A DNA stretch of 64,000 nucleotides from contig NZ_JASFDV010000004.1 in assembly GCF_030766825.1 (NCBI RefSeq), positions 62,001-126,000 of the forward strand. Reading direction: 5' to 3'. Of the stretch, positions 36,445 through 45,743 are shown piece by piece. Position 1 is the first letter of the stretch, and each line of letters begins with the position of its first letter. The notes beneath the pieces were generated by a model. The model was not told the DNA's origin. It saw only the letters and a list, made by a program, of their open reading frames with translations, and made no database searches. The position numbers and the translations under genes were made by a program. This DNA is from Nocardiopsis sp. CC223A (lineage in GTDB: Bacteria; Actinomycetota; Actinomycetes; Streptosporangiales; Streptosporangiaceae).

Positions 36445-36649
36445 CCGGGCCGTACACGGCCAGGGGTGCCAGGAGCGCAGGTAGGACTCCTGCTCAGGGG
36501 TGGTGGACTTCCTCGCGGCCGTGCTGGCCGAGCGGCGCCGCCGCCAGGAGACCGCCCTCCGGAACCACCGTTCCCGCCCCGCCGACCCCTGACCGGGCCG
36601 TACGCGGTCAGGGGTGCCAGGAGCGCAGGTAGGACTCCTGCTCGGGGGT
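36354..36649. repeat. 148-bp tandem duplication across two convergent gene ends
   Basis: Copy 1 is 36354-36501 and copy 2 is 36502-36649, with five mismatches. Copy 1 contains the real 3' end of the RDD gene; copy 2 contains the real 3' end of the leftward SAH hydrolase-like gene. The gene tail carried in the other copy is redundant in each case; in copy 1 the hydrolase stop has changed. The stretch 36445-36607 thus consists of duplicated gene tails. Confidence 0.93.
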
Positions 36650-37870
36650 GAGGGTGTCGATGGTGACGCCCAGGGCGGCCAGCTCCAGTCCGGCGACCTC
36701 GGTGTCGATCTCGCCGGGGACGTCCACGACCCCCGGGGCGAGGTCCCCGTGGGCTCGGGCCAGCCAGGCGGTGGTGAGCGCATGGGCGGCGAACGACAGG
36801 TCCATGACGGCGGCCGGGTGCCCCTCGGCGGCGCCCAGGTTGACCAGGCGGCCCTCGGACAGCAGCAGGACGCGGCGGCCGTCGGCGAACTCGTACTCGT
36901 CGGCGTGCTCGCGCACCCCGCGGTCCACCGCGACGGCGAGCCGGTCCAGCGCGGCCAGGTCGACCTCCAGGTCGAAGTGGCCGGAGTTGGCGAGGATCGC
37001 GCCGTCGCGCATCAGGGCGAGGTGCTCCTCGCGGATCACGTCGCGGTTGCCGGTGACGGTGATGAACACGTCCCCGACCGGGGCGGCCTGCGCCATGGCG
37101 GTGACCGTGTACCCCTGCATGACGGCGTCCAGGGCCTTGACCGGGTCCACCTCGGTGACGATGACGCGGGCGCCCATGCCGCGGGCGCGTTCGGCCAGGC
37201 CGCGCCCGCAGTAGCCGAACCCGGCGACGACGACGGTGCGGCCCGCGAGCATGGTGTTGGTGGCCCGCAGGATGCCGTCGATGGTGGACTGCCCGGTGCC
37301 GTACCGGTTGTCGAACATCCGCTTGGTGGCGGTGTCGTTGACCGCGACCATGGGCAGCCGCAGCTCGCCCTCCGCGCTCATGCGGCGCAGCCGGATGACA
37401 CCGGTGGTGGTCTGCTCGCAGCCGCCCAGGACGCCGTCGAGCAGGTCGGGGCGGGCGGCGTGCAGGGTGTGGACGAGGTCGCAGCCGTCGTCCAGCAGCA
37501 GGTGGGGACGGGTCTCCAACACCGTGACCAGGTTGCGGTCGTAGGCGGCGGGGTCCATCCCGGCCCAGGCGTGCACGGCCACCCCGTACTCGGCGACCAG
37601 CGCGGCCGCGGTGTCGTCCTGGGTGGAGAGCGGGTTGGAGGCGGCCAGGGCCACCTCGGCGCCGCCGGCGCGCAGGACGCGCAGCAGGTTGGCGGTCTCG
37701 GCGGTGACGTGCAGGCAGGCGGCGACGCGCAGCCCGGCCAGCGGCCGCTCGGCGGCGAAGCGCTCGTGGACGCTGCGCAGCACCGGCATGGACCGCTCGG
37801 CCCAGGCGACCCGGCGCACCCCGGCGGGGGCCAGGGACAGGTCGGCGACCTCGTGTGGAGTCCCGGTCAT
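36608..37870 (-). CDS. S-adenosylhomocysteine hydrolase-like protein, short form
   Basis: 420 residues. It has the whole AdoHcyase layout: substrate domain with '[23 protein letters not shown]', '[13 protein letters not shown]' and 'LDDGCDLVH', the 'GVIRLRRM' region, '[25 protein letters not shown]', the NAD-binding '[31 protein letters not shown]' and the tail '[11 protein letters not shown]'. It lacks the insertion of the longer form, like archaeal and Thermotoga enzymes, some of which prefer S-inosylhomocysteine. It lies directly downstream of the long ahcY in the same direction. ATG at 37870; the leader holds a 14-bp hairpin. Confidence 0.92.
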   Translation of the reverse strand: MTGTPHEVADLSLAPAGVRRVAWAERSMPVLRSVHERFAAERPLAGLRVAACLHVTAETANLLRVLRAGGAEVALAASNPLSTQDDTAAALVAEYGVAVHAWAGMDPAAYDRNLVTVLETRPHLLLDDGCDLVHTLHAARPDLLDGVLGGCEQTTTGVIRLRRMSAEGELRLPMVAVNDTATKRMFDNRYGTGQSTIDGILRATNTMLAGRTVVVAGFGYCGRGLAERARGMGARVIVTEVDPVKALDAVMQGYTVTAMAQAAPVGDVFITVTGNRDVIREEHLALMRDGAILANSGHFDLEVDLAALDRLAVAVDRGVREHADEYEFADGRRVLLLSEGRLVNLGAAEGHPAAVMDLSFAAHALTTAWLARAHGDLAPGVVDVPGEIDTEVAGLELAALGVTIDTLTPEQESYLRSWHP

Positions 37871-37892
37871 GGTGCCCGTTCTGGAGAGACGG

Positions 37893-37925
37893 CTCCGGGG
37901 CCGGTGTACGGCACCGGCCCCGGAG
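37893..37925 (-). terminator. 14-bp hairpin between the two SAH hydrolase genes
   Basis: Perfect stem ctccggggccggtg (37893-37906) with its complement (37912-37925), loop tacgg. It lies 22 bases before the ATG of the short-form gene, in the 248-base gap after ahcY. It may be an ahcY terminator or an attenuator for the downstream gene; no T run follows. I found no match to an SAH riboswitch in this gap. Confidence 0.6.
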
Positions 37926-38118
37926 GAGTGACGGCCCTGGGGCCTGTACTCCGAACACCCTCCTGTGCCGCAGTGGTCCGCACGAGGCGCCGGCGGGGTT
38001 CCGGGGCCCTGGAAGCCAGGTCCGAGGAACGAGGACTTCGCCGGAGGGACCGGAGGTCCCCGCCCTCGAAGGGCGCCGCGCACGGACCGAGGCGGAGCGG
38101 AGGTTCGGAGGAACAGTC

Positions 38119-39555
<1,437 letters not shown>

Positions 39556-39621
39556 GCGTTCCTCACTCGTGATGGTCGTGGCGCCCCTGATTCTAGGCCC
39601 GCACGCCCGTCATCGGCGCGA

Positions 39622-39643
39622 ATCTGACAATGCGGCGTCAGAT
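39622..39643. promoter_or_regulatory. Inverted repeat in the ahcY-merR divergent region
   Basis: atctgac (39622-39628) faces gtcagat (39637-39643) across eight bases, between the ahcY start (39555) and the MerR-family start (39684). The position suits an operator for the MerR-family protein, but no convincing -10/-35 pair with 19-base spacing is seen around it. Confidence 0.45.
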
Positions 39644-39683
39644 ACCGCCGATGTGGGCGCCGGGCTCGGTTAGGGTCGTCCGC

Positions 39684-40076
39684 ATGGCCCTGGACGACAC
39701 CTCTACCGCGTACGGCGGTCCGATGCCCATCTCGGCGGCGGCCGAACGGGTGGGGACGACCCCGCGCATGCTCCGGTACCGGGAGGCACTGGGGCTGCTG
39801 CCCCGCACCCAGGAGCAGCCGACGGGGCGCGGGCACCGGCACCGCCGGTTCACCGAGGAGGACCTGCGGACCATCGCGACCGGCCTGGACCTGGAGCGGG
39901 AGTTCGACATCCCCCCGGCCGCGCTGGCGTTCGCGCTGCGCGTGCTGTCCGAGCCGGAGGTGCTGGCGCGGGTGCGCGCCCACGGGGAGCGGCTGGGCCG
40001 ACTGGCCCCGGCGCCGACCCGCGCCCTGGATTTCGAGAAGCAGAAGGCGATGCGCCTGCTGGGCAGACGCCCCTGA
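39684..40076 (+). CDS. MerR-family transcriptional regulator
   Basis: 130 residues. The N-terminal winged helix reads 'PISAAAERVGTTPRMLRYREALGLLP' and 'RHRRFTEEDLRTIATGLDLEREFDIPPAALAFAL'; the C-terminal part is short and lacks the long coiled coil and metal-binding Cys residues, so a drug or stress-type sensor with unknown ligand is likely. ATG at 39684 begins the natural N-terminus; the frame extends upstream to 39630 but into the probable operator. Divergent from ahcY. Confidence 0.88.
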   Translation: MALDDTSTAYGGPMPISAAAERVGTTPRMLRYREALGLLPRTQEQPTGRGHRHRRFTEEDLRTIATGLDLEREFDIPPAALAFALRVLSEPEVLARVRAHGERLGRLAPAPTRALDFEKQKAMRLLGRRP

Positions 40077-40182
40077 CGACGCAGGTCGGAACCGGTCCGC
40101 ACGTACGGGCCGGGTTCCGGGTGCGCGGTCAAGGGGCCATCGGGCAGGTTTCACCGCAGTGCCCACGGGCTACGGAGAAGGC

Positions 40183-41322
40183 GTGGATACCCTACGCCTC
40201 AGCGCGGACCCGGCCCGGCTCCCCGACCGCGTGCGCGACGAGCTGACCGACGTCGACCGGCTGCGTCGGATCTGGTCCGGGCACCGGCAGACCCAGCCCC
40301 GCCAGGCGCGCGAGGCCGCGCGCCGGTCCCTGGTGCGCTCCCGGATCGAGGGGGCCGGAGTCGGCGGGGCCCTGGCCGAATTCCTGGAGTCGACGCTGGC
40401 GGACGGGATGGGCGGCCGCGCGCTCGGCCCCGAGTACGTGCTCGAACTCGCCGACCGCGTCCATTCCCTGCCCGCCCCGGGCGCCTTCCGCGCCCCGGGG
40501 ACCCCCCTGGCCGCGTACGGCCACGCCCGCGTCGTGTCCGCCCCCGCGGCGGTCCCCGGCCACCCCCTGATCCGCGCGGCGCACACCTACGCCGAGACGC
40601 TGGCGGTCGTCACCGAACTGGACGACGGGAACGAGGCGCCCCGGCTGTTGCCGTGGCTGGCCGCCGCGCTGGTGCTGCGCCGTTCGGACTTCCCGCCGCT
40701 GCCGCCGGTGCACCCGCCCGCGAGTACCGACCCGGATCCCGACGAGCGCCTGGCGCCGACCGTGTCGGCGCTGGCCCGGGCCGTCACGGCGGCGCTGCGC
40801 GACGAGCTGAGCTGGACGCCGCCGGAGTCCGTTCCCGACCCCGGGGAGCCGGTGCCGCCGCTGGCGGCGGTGACCAGCCGCCGGGTGACGGAGCACCTGC
40901 GCTCGCACCGGGAATCGGTGGGCCTCATCCTGCGCGGCCTGGACCCGGCGGCGCGCGCCGCGGTCCGCACCGGCGGCTGCGACGCCGGAGTCGGCGCGGA
41001 GGGCCTCTCCGAGGCGGGGCGGGCCGTGCTCACCCCGGGGGCCGCGCACTGGTGGACGACGCTGGAGCTGCTGGTGGACGACGTGACGCTGTCGCTCGTG
41101 GTGGTGGTGCAGGAGATCGGCCGCCCCCGCACGGGGGTGCTGGCGGTCACCGTGGACGGGCGGCTGACCGATCCCGACGGGGTGCGCGACCTGCCGGGGA
41201 TCTCGGGCACCGAGGGCGTGACCCTGATGCCCACCGACTGCGTGGACGACCGCTGGCCGCGGATCCGCGACCTGGTGGACGAGGGGGTGTCCCTGGCGCT
41301 GGGCGAGCTCACCCGCATCTGA
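40183..41322 (+). CDS. Conserved hypothetical protein, 379 residues
   Basis: Not recognised. It looks like a soluble, helical protein without signal or membrane segment. Stretches such as 'ARRSLVRSRIEGAGVGGALAEFL' recall the N-terminal region of Fic-type proteins, but the Fic catalytic motif HPFxxGNGR is absent. The end has 'WWTTLELLVDDVTLSLVVVVQEIGRPRTGVLAVTVDGRLTDPDG', which looks like a small beta domain. GTG at 40183 is chosen because ggagaagg lies just upstream; an in-frame ATG-like start at 40159 lacks a site. Between MerR and a convergent kinase gene. Confidence 0.75.
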   Translation: MDTLRLSADPARLPDRVRDELTDVDRLRRIWSGHRQTQPRQAREAARRSLVRSRIEGAGVGGALAEFLESTLADGMGGRALGPEYVLELADRVHSLPAPGAFRAPGTPLAAYGHARVVSAPAAVPGHPLIRAAHTYAETLAVVTELDDGNEAPRLLPWLAAALVLRRSDFPPLPPVHPPASTDPDPDERLAPTVSALARAVTAALRDELSWTPPESVPDPGEPVPPLAAVTSRRVTEHLRSHRESVGLILRGLDPAARAAVRTGGCDAGVGAEGLSEAGRAVLTPGAAHWWTTLELLVDDVTLSLVVVVQEIGRPRTGVLAVTVDGRLTDPDGVRDLPGISGTEGVTLMPTDCVDDRWPRIRDLVDEGVSLALGELTRI

Positions 41323-41340
41323 GCCCGCGGGCGTCGCGGG

Positions 41341-42693
41341 TCAGGAGACGACGATGAGGATCAGCAGCAGGACGAGGATGAGGATCGTCATGAGGACCGC
41401 CGGGATCACCCAGCTCTGCTGGAGGAGCGAGTCCTCGGCGGGGGGCTGCTGGACCGGTCCGCCGTAGGTCTGGTTGGGGTTGCCGGTCACCAGCGGGTTG
41501 CCGAACTGCGGCTGGGGGCCCTGCGGGTAGGGGCCGACCGGCCGCGGGTTGGACGTGCCGGGGTGGCCGGGCATGCCCATCCCGTGCTGCGGGTTGGACG
41601 TGCCCGGGTGGCCGGGCATGCCCATCCCGTGCTGCGGGTTGGAGGTGCCGGGGTGCGGGTAGCCGGGGCGGCCCTGCACCGGCATGCCGGGCTGGGGGTT
41701 GGAGGTGCCGGGGTGGCCGGGCAGCCCGGGGCGGGGGTTGGACACCCCGGGGTGGCCGTGGCCGAACCCGCCCTGGGGGCCGGTCTGCGGGCGCACCGGC
41801 ATCTGCCCCTGCGGGATGAGCCCGGTCTGGGCGATCTGTTCGCCCTGCTTGACGGCGTCCTCGGTGGAGGGGGCCTCCTCGGCGTCCTCGTGGCCGAGCA
41901 GGCGCATGAGGAGCTTCTGGGCGGTGGGCCGCTTGGCGGGGTCCTTGCTCAGGCAGGCCGCGACGATGGGGCGCAGGGCCTCGTCGACGCCGTCGATGTC
42001 CGGCGGGGCGCTGATGACCCGGTGCACGACCGCGGGGACGGTGTCGGAGCCGAACGGCGCCCGGCCGCTGGAGGCGAACGCGATGACGCAGCCCCAGGCG
42101 AAGATGTCGCACTTGTCGGTGATGCCGTGTCCCTCGATCTGCTCGGGCGCCATGTAGGAGGGCGTGCCGACGATCGAGTTGGTCATGGTGGCGGTGCCGT
42201 CGTCGATCCGGGCGATGCCGAAGTCGATGACGCGGGGCCCGTCCGGGCCCAGCAGCACGTTGCCGGGCTTGAAGTCGCGGTGGACGATCCCGGCCTTGTG
42301 GATGGCCACGAGCGCGGTGGCGGTGGAGACCGCGAGCCGCTGTAGCGCCGAGCCGCGCAGCGGGGCGCCCTTGGCGACCGTCTCCTGTAGGTCCTTGCCG
42401 GGCACGAACTCGCTGACCACGTAGGGCGGGTCGCTGTCGAGCTGTGCGTCGATGATCGCGGCGGTGCAGAAGGAGGCGACCTTCTGCGCGGCGCGGACCT
42501 CCTTCTCGAACCGCTTGCGCAGGTCGCTGTCGCGGGACCACTGGTCGTTGAGGACCTTGACCGCGTACTCCTCGCCCTGCGGGTCCTCGGCCAGGTACAC
42601 GATGCCCTGGCCACCCTTGCCCAGGCGTCCGGTCACGCTGTAGTCGCCGAACGCGGAGGGATCGCTCGGCTGTAGCGGTTCGGGACCGGGCAT
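41341..42693 (-). CDS. Serine/threonine protein kinase, C-terminal membrane anchor
   Basis: 450 residues. Kinase domain about 18-275: Gly loop 'GKGGQG' (25-30), Lys46 in 'YAVKVL', catalytic loop 'HRDFKPGNVLL' (Asp140) and 'DFGIAR' (157-162), then 'GTPSYMAPEQ'. The middle (about 320-420) is Pro/Gly/Asn-rich and repeats 'GHPGTSNPQHGMGMP' several times. A transmembrane helix ends the protein ('WVIPAVLMTILILVLLLILIVV'), with almost nothing outside, so there is no sensor domain of the PASTA kind. ATG at 42693 with ggagg upstream. Substrate unknown. Confidence 0.95.
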   Translation of the reverse strand: MPGPEPLQPSDPSAFGDYSVTGRLGKGGQGIVYLAEDPQGEEYAVKVLNDQWSRDSDLRKRFEKEVRAAQKVASFCTAAIIDAQLDSDPPYVVSEFVPGKDLQETVAKGAPLRGSALQRLAVSTATALVAIHKAGIVHRDFKPGNVLLGPDGPRVIDFGIARIDDGTATMTNSIVGTPSYMAPEQIEGHGITDKCDIFAWGCVIAFASSGRAPFGSDTVPAVVHRVISAPPDIDGVDEALRPIVAACLSKDPAKRPTAQKLLMRLLGHEDAEEAPSTEDAVKQGEQIAQTGLIPQGQMPVRPQTGPQGGFGHGHPGVSNPRPGLPGHPGTSNPQPGMPVQGRPGYPHPGTSNPQHGMGMPGHPGTSNPQHGMGMPGHPGTSNPRPVGPYPQGPQPQFGNPLVTGNPNQTYGGPVQQPPAEDSLLQQSWVIPAVLMTILILVLLLILIVVS

Positions 42694-42889
42694 CGGTGTC
42701 CTCCAGGGAGGTCGTGTTGAGCGGGTGGGCACGAACAGGGTACGGGTTGCGGGGGTATGGGACGGTGCGCCCGTCACCCCCCGGAGACGAAGTCTCTCAC
42801 TTCGCCGCACCCGCTATGACTACCGGAACGTCCATAACGTTCCATAGGGGTCCGACACGAATTCGGGCCCCTGCCCGCCCGGGACGCCG

Positions 42890-43066
42890 TCAGCCGATCT
42901 TGCGGGCCTCATCGACCAGCAGGACGGGGATGCCGTCCCGGATCGGGTAGGCCAGGCCGCTCTCGTCGCAGACCAGCTCGTCGGTCTCGGGGTCGTGGCG
43001 CAGCGGCGCCTGGCTCTGCGGGCAGGCCAGGATCTCCAGCAGCCAGCCGTCGATCTTCGTGCTCAT
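42890..43066 (-). CDS. Trm112-family small protein
   Basis: 58 residues. 'LEILACPQSQAPLRHDPETDELVCDESGLAYPIRDGIPVLLVDEA' is the Trm112/YcaR signature, although here only one Cys of each pair remains. In this lineage the gene lies next to the phosphomannomutase, as found here (same strand, 65 bases downstream). Family members activate methyltransferases in eukaryotes; the bacterial role is not known. ATG at 43066. Confidence 0.92.
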   Translation of the reverse strand: MSTKIDGWLLEILACPQSQAPLRHDPETDELVCDESGLAYPIRDGIPVLLVDEARKIG

Positions 43067-43131
43067 GGTCCTCGTTCCTCGTCGTGCGGGGCGGGACGAC
43101 CGAACGTCCCACCCCTCCATCATGCCCCCTC

Positions 43132-44484
43132 TCAGGAGCGGACGATGGCCAGCACCTCGTCGCGCAGCGCGTTGACCGCCTCCGTGTCGGGGGCCTCGAC
43201 GTTGAGCCGCAGCAGCGGCTCGGTGTTGGAGGCCCGCAGGTTGAACCAGGAACCGTCGGGCAGCGCGACGGTCAGGCCGTCCAGCTCGTCGACCTCGGCG
43301 CCCTCGCGTCCGGCGAACGCGGCGCGCACCGCGGCCGCGCGGTCCGCGGCGTCGGCGACCTCGGAGTTGATCTCGCCGGAGGCGGCGTAGCGCGAGTACT
43401 CGGCGGTGATCTCCGACAGCGACCGCTCGTCGGTGCCCAGCACGCGCAGGACGTGCATGGCGGCGAGCATGCCGGTGTCGGCCTTCCAGAAGTCGCGGAA
43501 GTAGTAGTGGGCGGAGTGCTCCCCGCCGAACACCGCGCCGGTCTCGGCCATGGTGGCCTTGATGTAGGAGTGGCCCACGCGGGTGCGCACCGGGACACCG
43601 CCGTGCTCGCGGACGATCTCGGGGACGGCGTGGGAGGTGATGAGGTTGTGGATGACCGTCGCGCCGGGGTCCTTGGCCAGCTCCTGCACGGCGACCAGGG
43701 CGGTGATCGCCGAGGGCGGCACGGCGTCGCCGTTCTCGTCCACGACGAAGCAGCGGTCGGCGTCGCCGTCGAAGGCCAGGCCCAGGTCGGCGCCGGTCTC
43801 GCGGACCTTCTTCTGGAGGTCGACGATGTTGGCCGGGTCCAGGGGGTTGGCCGGGTGGTTGGGGAAGGTGCCGTCGAGCTCGAAGTAGAGCGGCACGACC
43901 TCCAGCGGCAGGCCCTGCTCCAGGACGGCGGGGACGGTGTGGCCGCCCATGCCGTTGCCCGCGTCCACGACGACCTTGAGCGGCCGGATCCCGGACAGGT
44001 CCACCAGGGTGCGCAGGTGGTCGGCGTACCCGGCGAGCAGGTCCCTCTCGGTGACCGTCCCGGCCGGACCGTCGTGGGCGGGCACCCCCTCCTCGGCCAG
44101 CCGGCGGATCTCGGCCAGGCCGGTCTCGGCGCTGATGGGGGCGGCCCCGGCCCGGCACATCTTGATGCCGTTGTACTGGGCGGGGTTGTGGCTGGCGGTG
44201 AACATCGCGCCGGGCAGATCGAGCGCACCGGAGCCGTAGTACAGCAGGTCGGTGGAGCCCAGCCCGGCGAAGACCACGTCGACGCCCTGGGAGGTGACGC
44301 CGTCCGCGAAGGCCCGGGCCAGTTCGGGCGAGGAGGGGCGCATGTCGTGGGCGACCACGACGGCCGGTCCGCCGACGACCCGGGCGAAGGCCGCCCCGAT
44401 GGCCCGGGAGATGTCCGCGTCGAGAGTGTCGGGGATCACACCGCGTACGTCGTATGCCTTGAAGATGCCTGCGAGGTCTGCCAC
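43132..44484 (-). CDS. manB: Phosphomannomutase/phosphoglucomutase
   Basis: 450 residues. The alpha-D-phosphohexomutase motifs are complete: start 'IFKAYDVRGVIPDTLD', phosphoserine Ser98 in 'TASHNP', metal site 'DGDADR' (239-244), sugar loop 'GEHSAHYYF' and phosphate loop 'RASNTEPLLRL'. It converts mannose-6-phosphate to mannose-1-phosphate for GDP-mannose and glycans. The GTG at 44484 follows ggagaag; a longer frame starting near 44598 adds a non-homologous N-terminus. Sits between the Trm112 and DUF3499 genes, all on the minus strand. Confidence 0.96.
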   Translation of the reverse strand: MADLAGIFKAYDVRGVIPDTLDADISRAIGAAFARVVGGPAVVVAHDMRPSSPELARAFADGVTSQGVDVVFAGLGSTDLLYYGSGALDLPGAMFTASHNPAQYNGIKMCRAGAAPISAETGLAEIRRLAEEGVPAHDGPAGTVTERDLLAGYADHLRTLVDLSGIRPLKVVVDAGNGMGGHTVPAVLEQGLPLEVVPLYFELDGTFPNHPANPLDPANIVDLQKKVRETGADLGLAFDGDADRCFVVDENGDAVPPSAITALVAVQELAKDPGATVIHNLITSHAVPEIVREHGGVPVRTRVGHSYIKATMAETGAVFGGEHSAHYYFRDFWKADTGMLAAMHVLRVLGTDERSLSEITAEYSRYAASGEINSEVADAADRAAAVRAAFAGREGAEVDELDGLTVALPDGSWFNLRASNTEPLLRLNVEAPDTEAVNALRDEVLAIVRS

Positions 44485-44671
44485 GTCTTCTCCGGCCGGA
44501 TCGGTCCTGCTCCGAATGGTCATGCCGCGCGGAGGCCGGGCCATCAGCCGAATTTCCGACTTACCGTTTCCGGTGGTCCGGAAATTCGCATGCGGCACCG
44601 CGGCGGACCGCGCGCGCTACCAACCTAGCAAGGGGTCCGGCGGCCCCCCGGCGCGAGGGCGCGTCGGCGGC

Positions 44672-45046
44672 TCAGGTGCGGGGGTCCGGCCGAGAGGGGT
44701 CGGAGCGGACGACTCTCAGGTGTCCACGGCGCATGCCGTCGGGGCCGTCGGCGTCGTCGGCCGGTCGGGCGGGCGGGCGCGCCGCCTCACGTACGGCGTC
44801 CGCGAGGGCCTCCAGGTCGTCGCTACCGGGACCTCCGCCCGCCGTCTCGACGGGGAGCCGGACCACCTCCCAGCCGCGCGGCGCCGTCAGACGGTCGGCG
44901 TGCATGGCGCAGAGGTCGTAGCAGTGCGGTTCCACGTAGGCGGCGAGCGGACCGAGGACGGCCGTCGAGTCGGCGTAGACGTACGTGAGCGTGAAGACGG
45001 CGGGCTGCCGGCAGGCGGTTCGGGAGCAGCGTCGAACAGGGCTCAC
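44672..45046 (-). CDS. DUF3499 family protein
   Basis: 124 residues. 'VSPVRRCSRTACRQPAVFTLTYVYADSTAVLGPLAAYVEPHCYDLCAMHADRLTAPRGWEVVRL' is the conserved DUF3499 core, with four Cys and a His in a zinc-ribbon-like arrangement (C..C, C..C.HH). The end is disordered. The GTG at 45046 matches the usual start of the family, but there is no ribosome site, so a leaderless message or a start further upstream is possible. Divergent from the metallopeptidase gene. Function unknown. Confidence 0.88.
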   Translation of the reverse strand: MSPVRRCSRTACRQPAVFTLTYVYADSTAVLGPLAAYVEPHCYDLCAMHADRLTAPRGWEVVRLPVETAGGGPGSDDLEALADAVREAARPPARPADDADGPDGMRRGHLRVVRSDPSRPDPRT

Positions 45047-45229
45047 AGCGTTCGACTGTATGCCTTTACTGAGGGACACGCCAGCATCGTTCCACGACCT
45101 GGTCTGTTTCGTGGTGTCCAACGCGATACCGGCGCCGGATCGGTGCCCCACCGGGGCGGTTCGGGGGGCCGGCCGATCAGCGCGCCCGCGGGGCTACGCG
45201 AGGCGCCCGCGATGGCTTAGTCTCGAAGT

Positions 45230-45664
45230 GTGCGACGAGTGCGCCCTTCCCATGGCCAACCTGACCGAGTGCGACGCCGGGACCGCCGCGGCCGAGGCAT
45301 CCGCGGTCCTCTCGTGCCCTCCGACCTACCGGTGTTCCGCAGCCGTGCGCAGGCGTTCGACGACCTCGTGCTGGACGCGGTCGAACGCCTGGAGCGGTTG
45401 TGGGCGCGCGAGCTGGCGAACGTCGACTTCCTCGTGGAGGACGTCCCGCCGGTGCCACCCCGGGGCCCCCTGACCGAGGCGATCCCCTTCTCCCGACTGG
45501 AGACCGATCCCTCGGGCCGGGCCCGGATCGTGGTGTACCGGCGTCCGCTGGAGATCCGGACCAAGGACCCGGAGGAGATGGCACTCCTCGTCCACGAGAC
45601 CGTGGTCGAGGAGGTCGCCAACCTGCTCGGTGTGGAACCGGAGTCGGTCGACCCCGAGAGCTGA
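45230..45664 (+). CDS. Zincin-like metallopeptidase family protein (PF06262 type)
   Basis: 144 residues from the GTG at 45230 or 131 from the GTG at 45269; the family normally starts near the second ('RRRDRRGRGIRGPLVP'). Conserved parts are 'FDDLVLDAVERLERLWARELANVDFLVEDVPP', 'RIVVYRRPLEIRTKD' and 'LLVHETVVEEVANLLGVEPE', the last being the HExxxE-like site of this small zincin family. Peptidase activity is not proven. No ribosome site precedes either start, and a tagtct eight bases before 45230 suggests a leaderless start. Divergent from DUF3499. Confidence 0.85.
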   Translation: MRRVRPSHGQPDRVRRRDRRGRGIRGPLVPSDLPVFRSRAQAFDDLVLDAVERLERLWARELANVDFLVEDVPPVPPRGPLTEAIPFSRLETDPSGRARIVVYRRPLEIRTKDPEEMALLVHETVVEEVANLLGVEPESVDPES

Positions 45665-45743
45665 CCGGCCCGGTGTCCGCGTGGAGGCCCGGAGGCGGTT
45701 CTTCGAACCCGCCGCCGGGCCCCCACTCCTGCTTCCGCACCGG

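Noticed and set aside
37871-38118. Possible SAH riboswitch between the two SAH hydrolase genes
   Set aside because: I looked for the conserved core as I know it and did not find it; only generic hairpins are visible.
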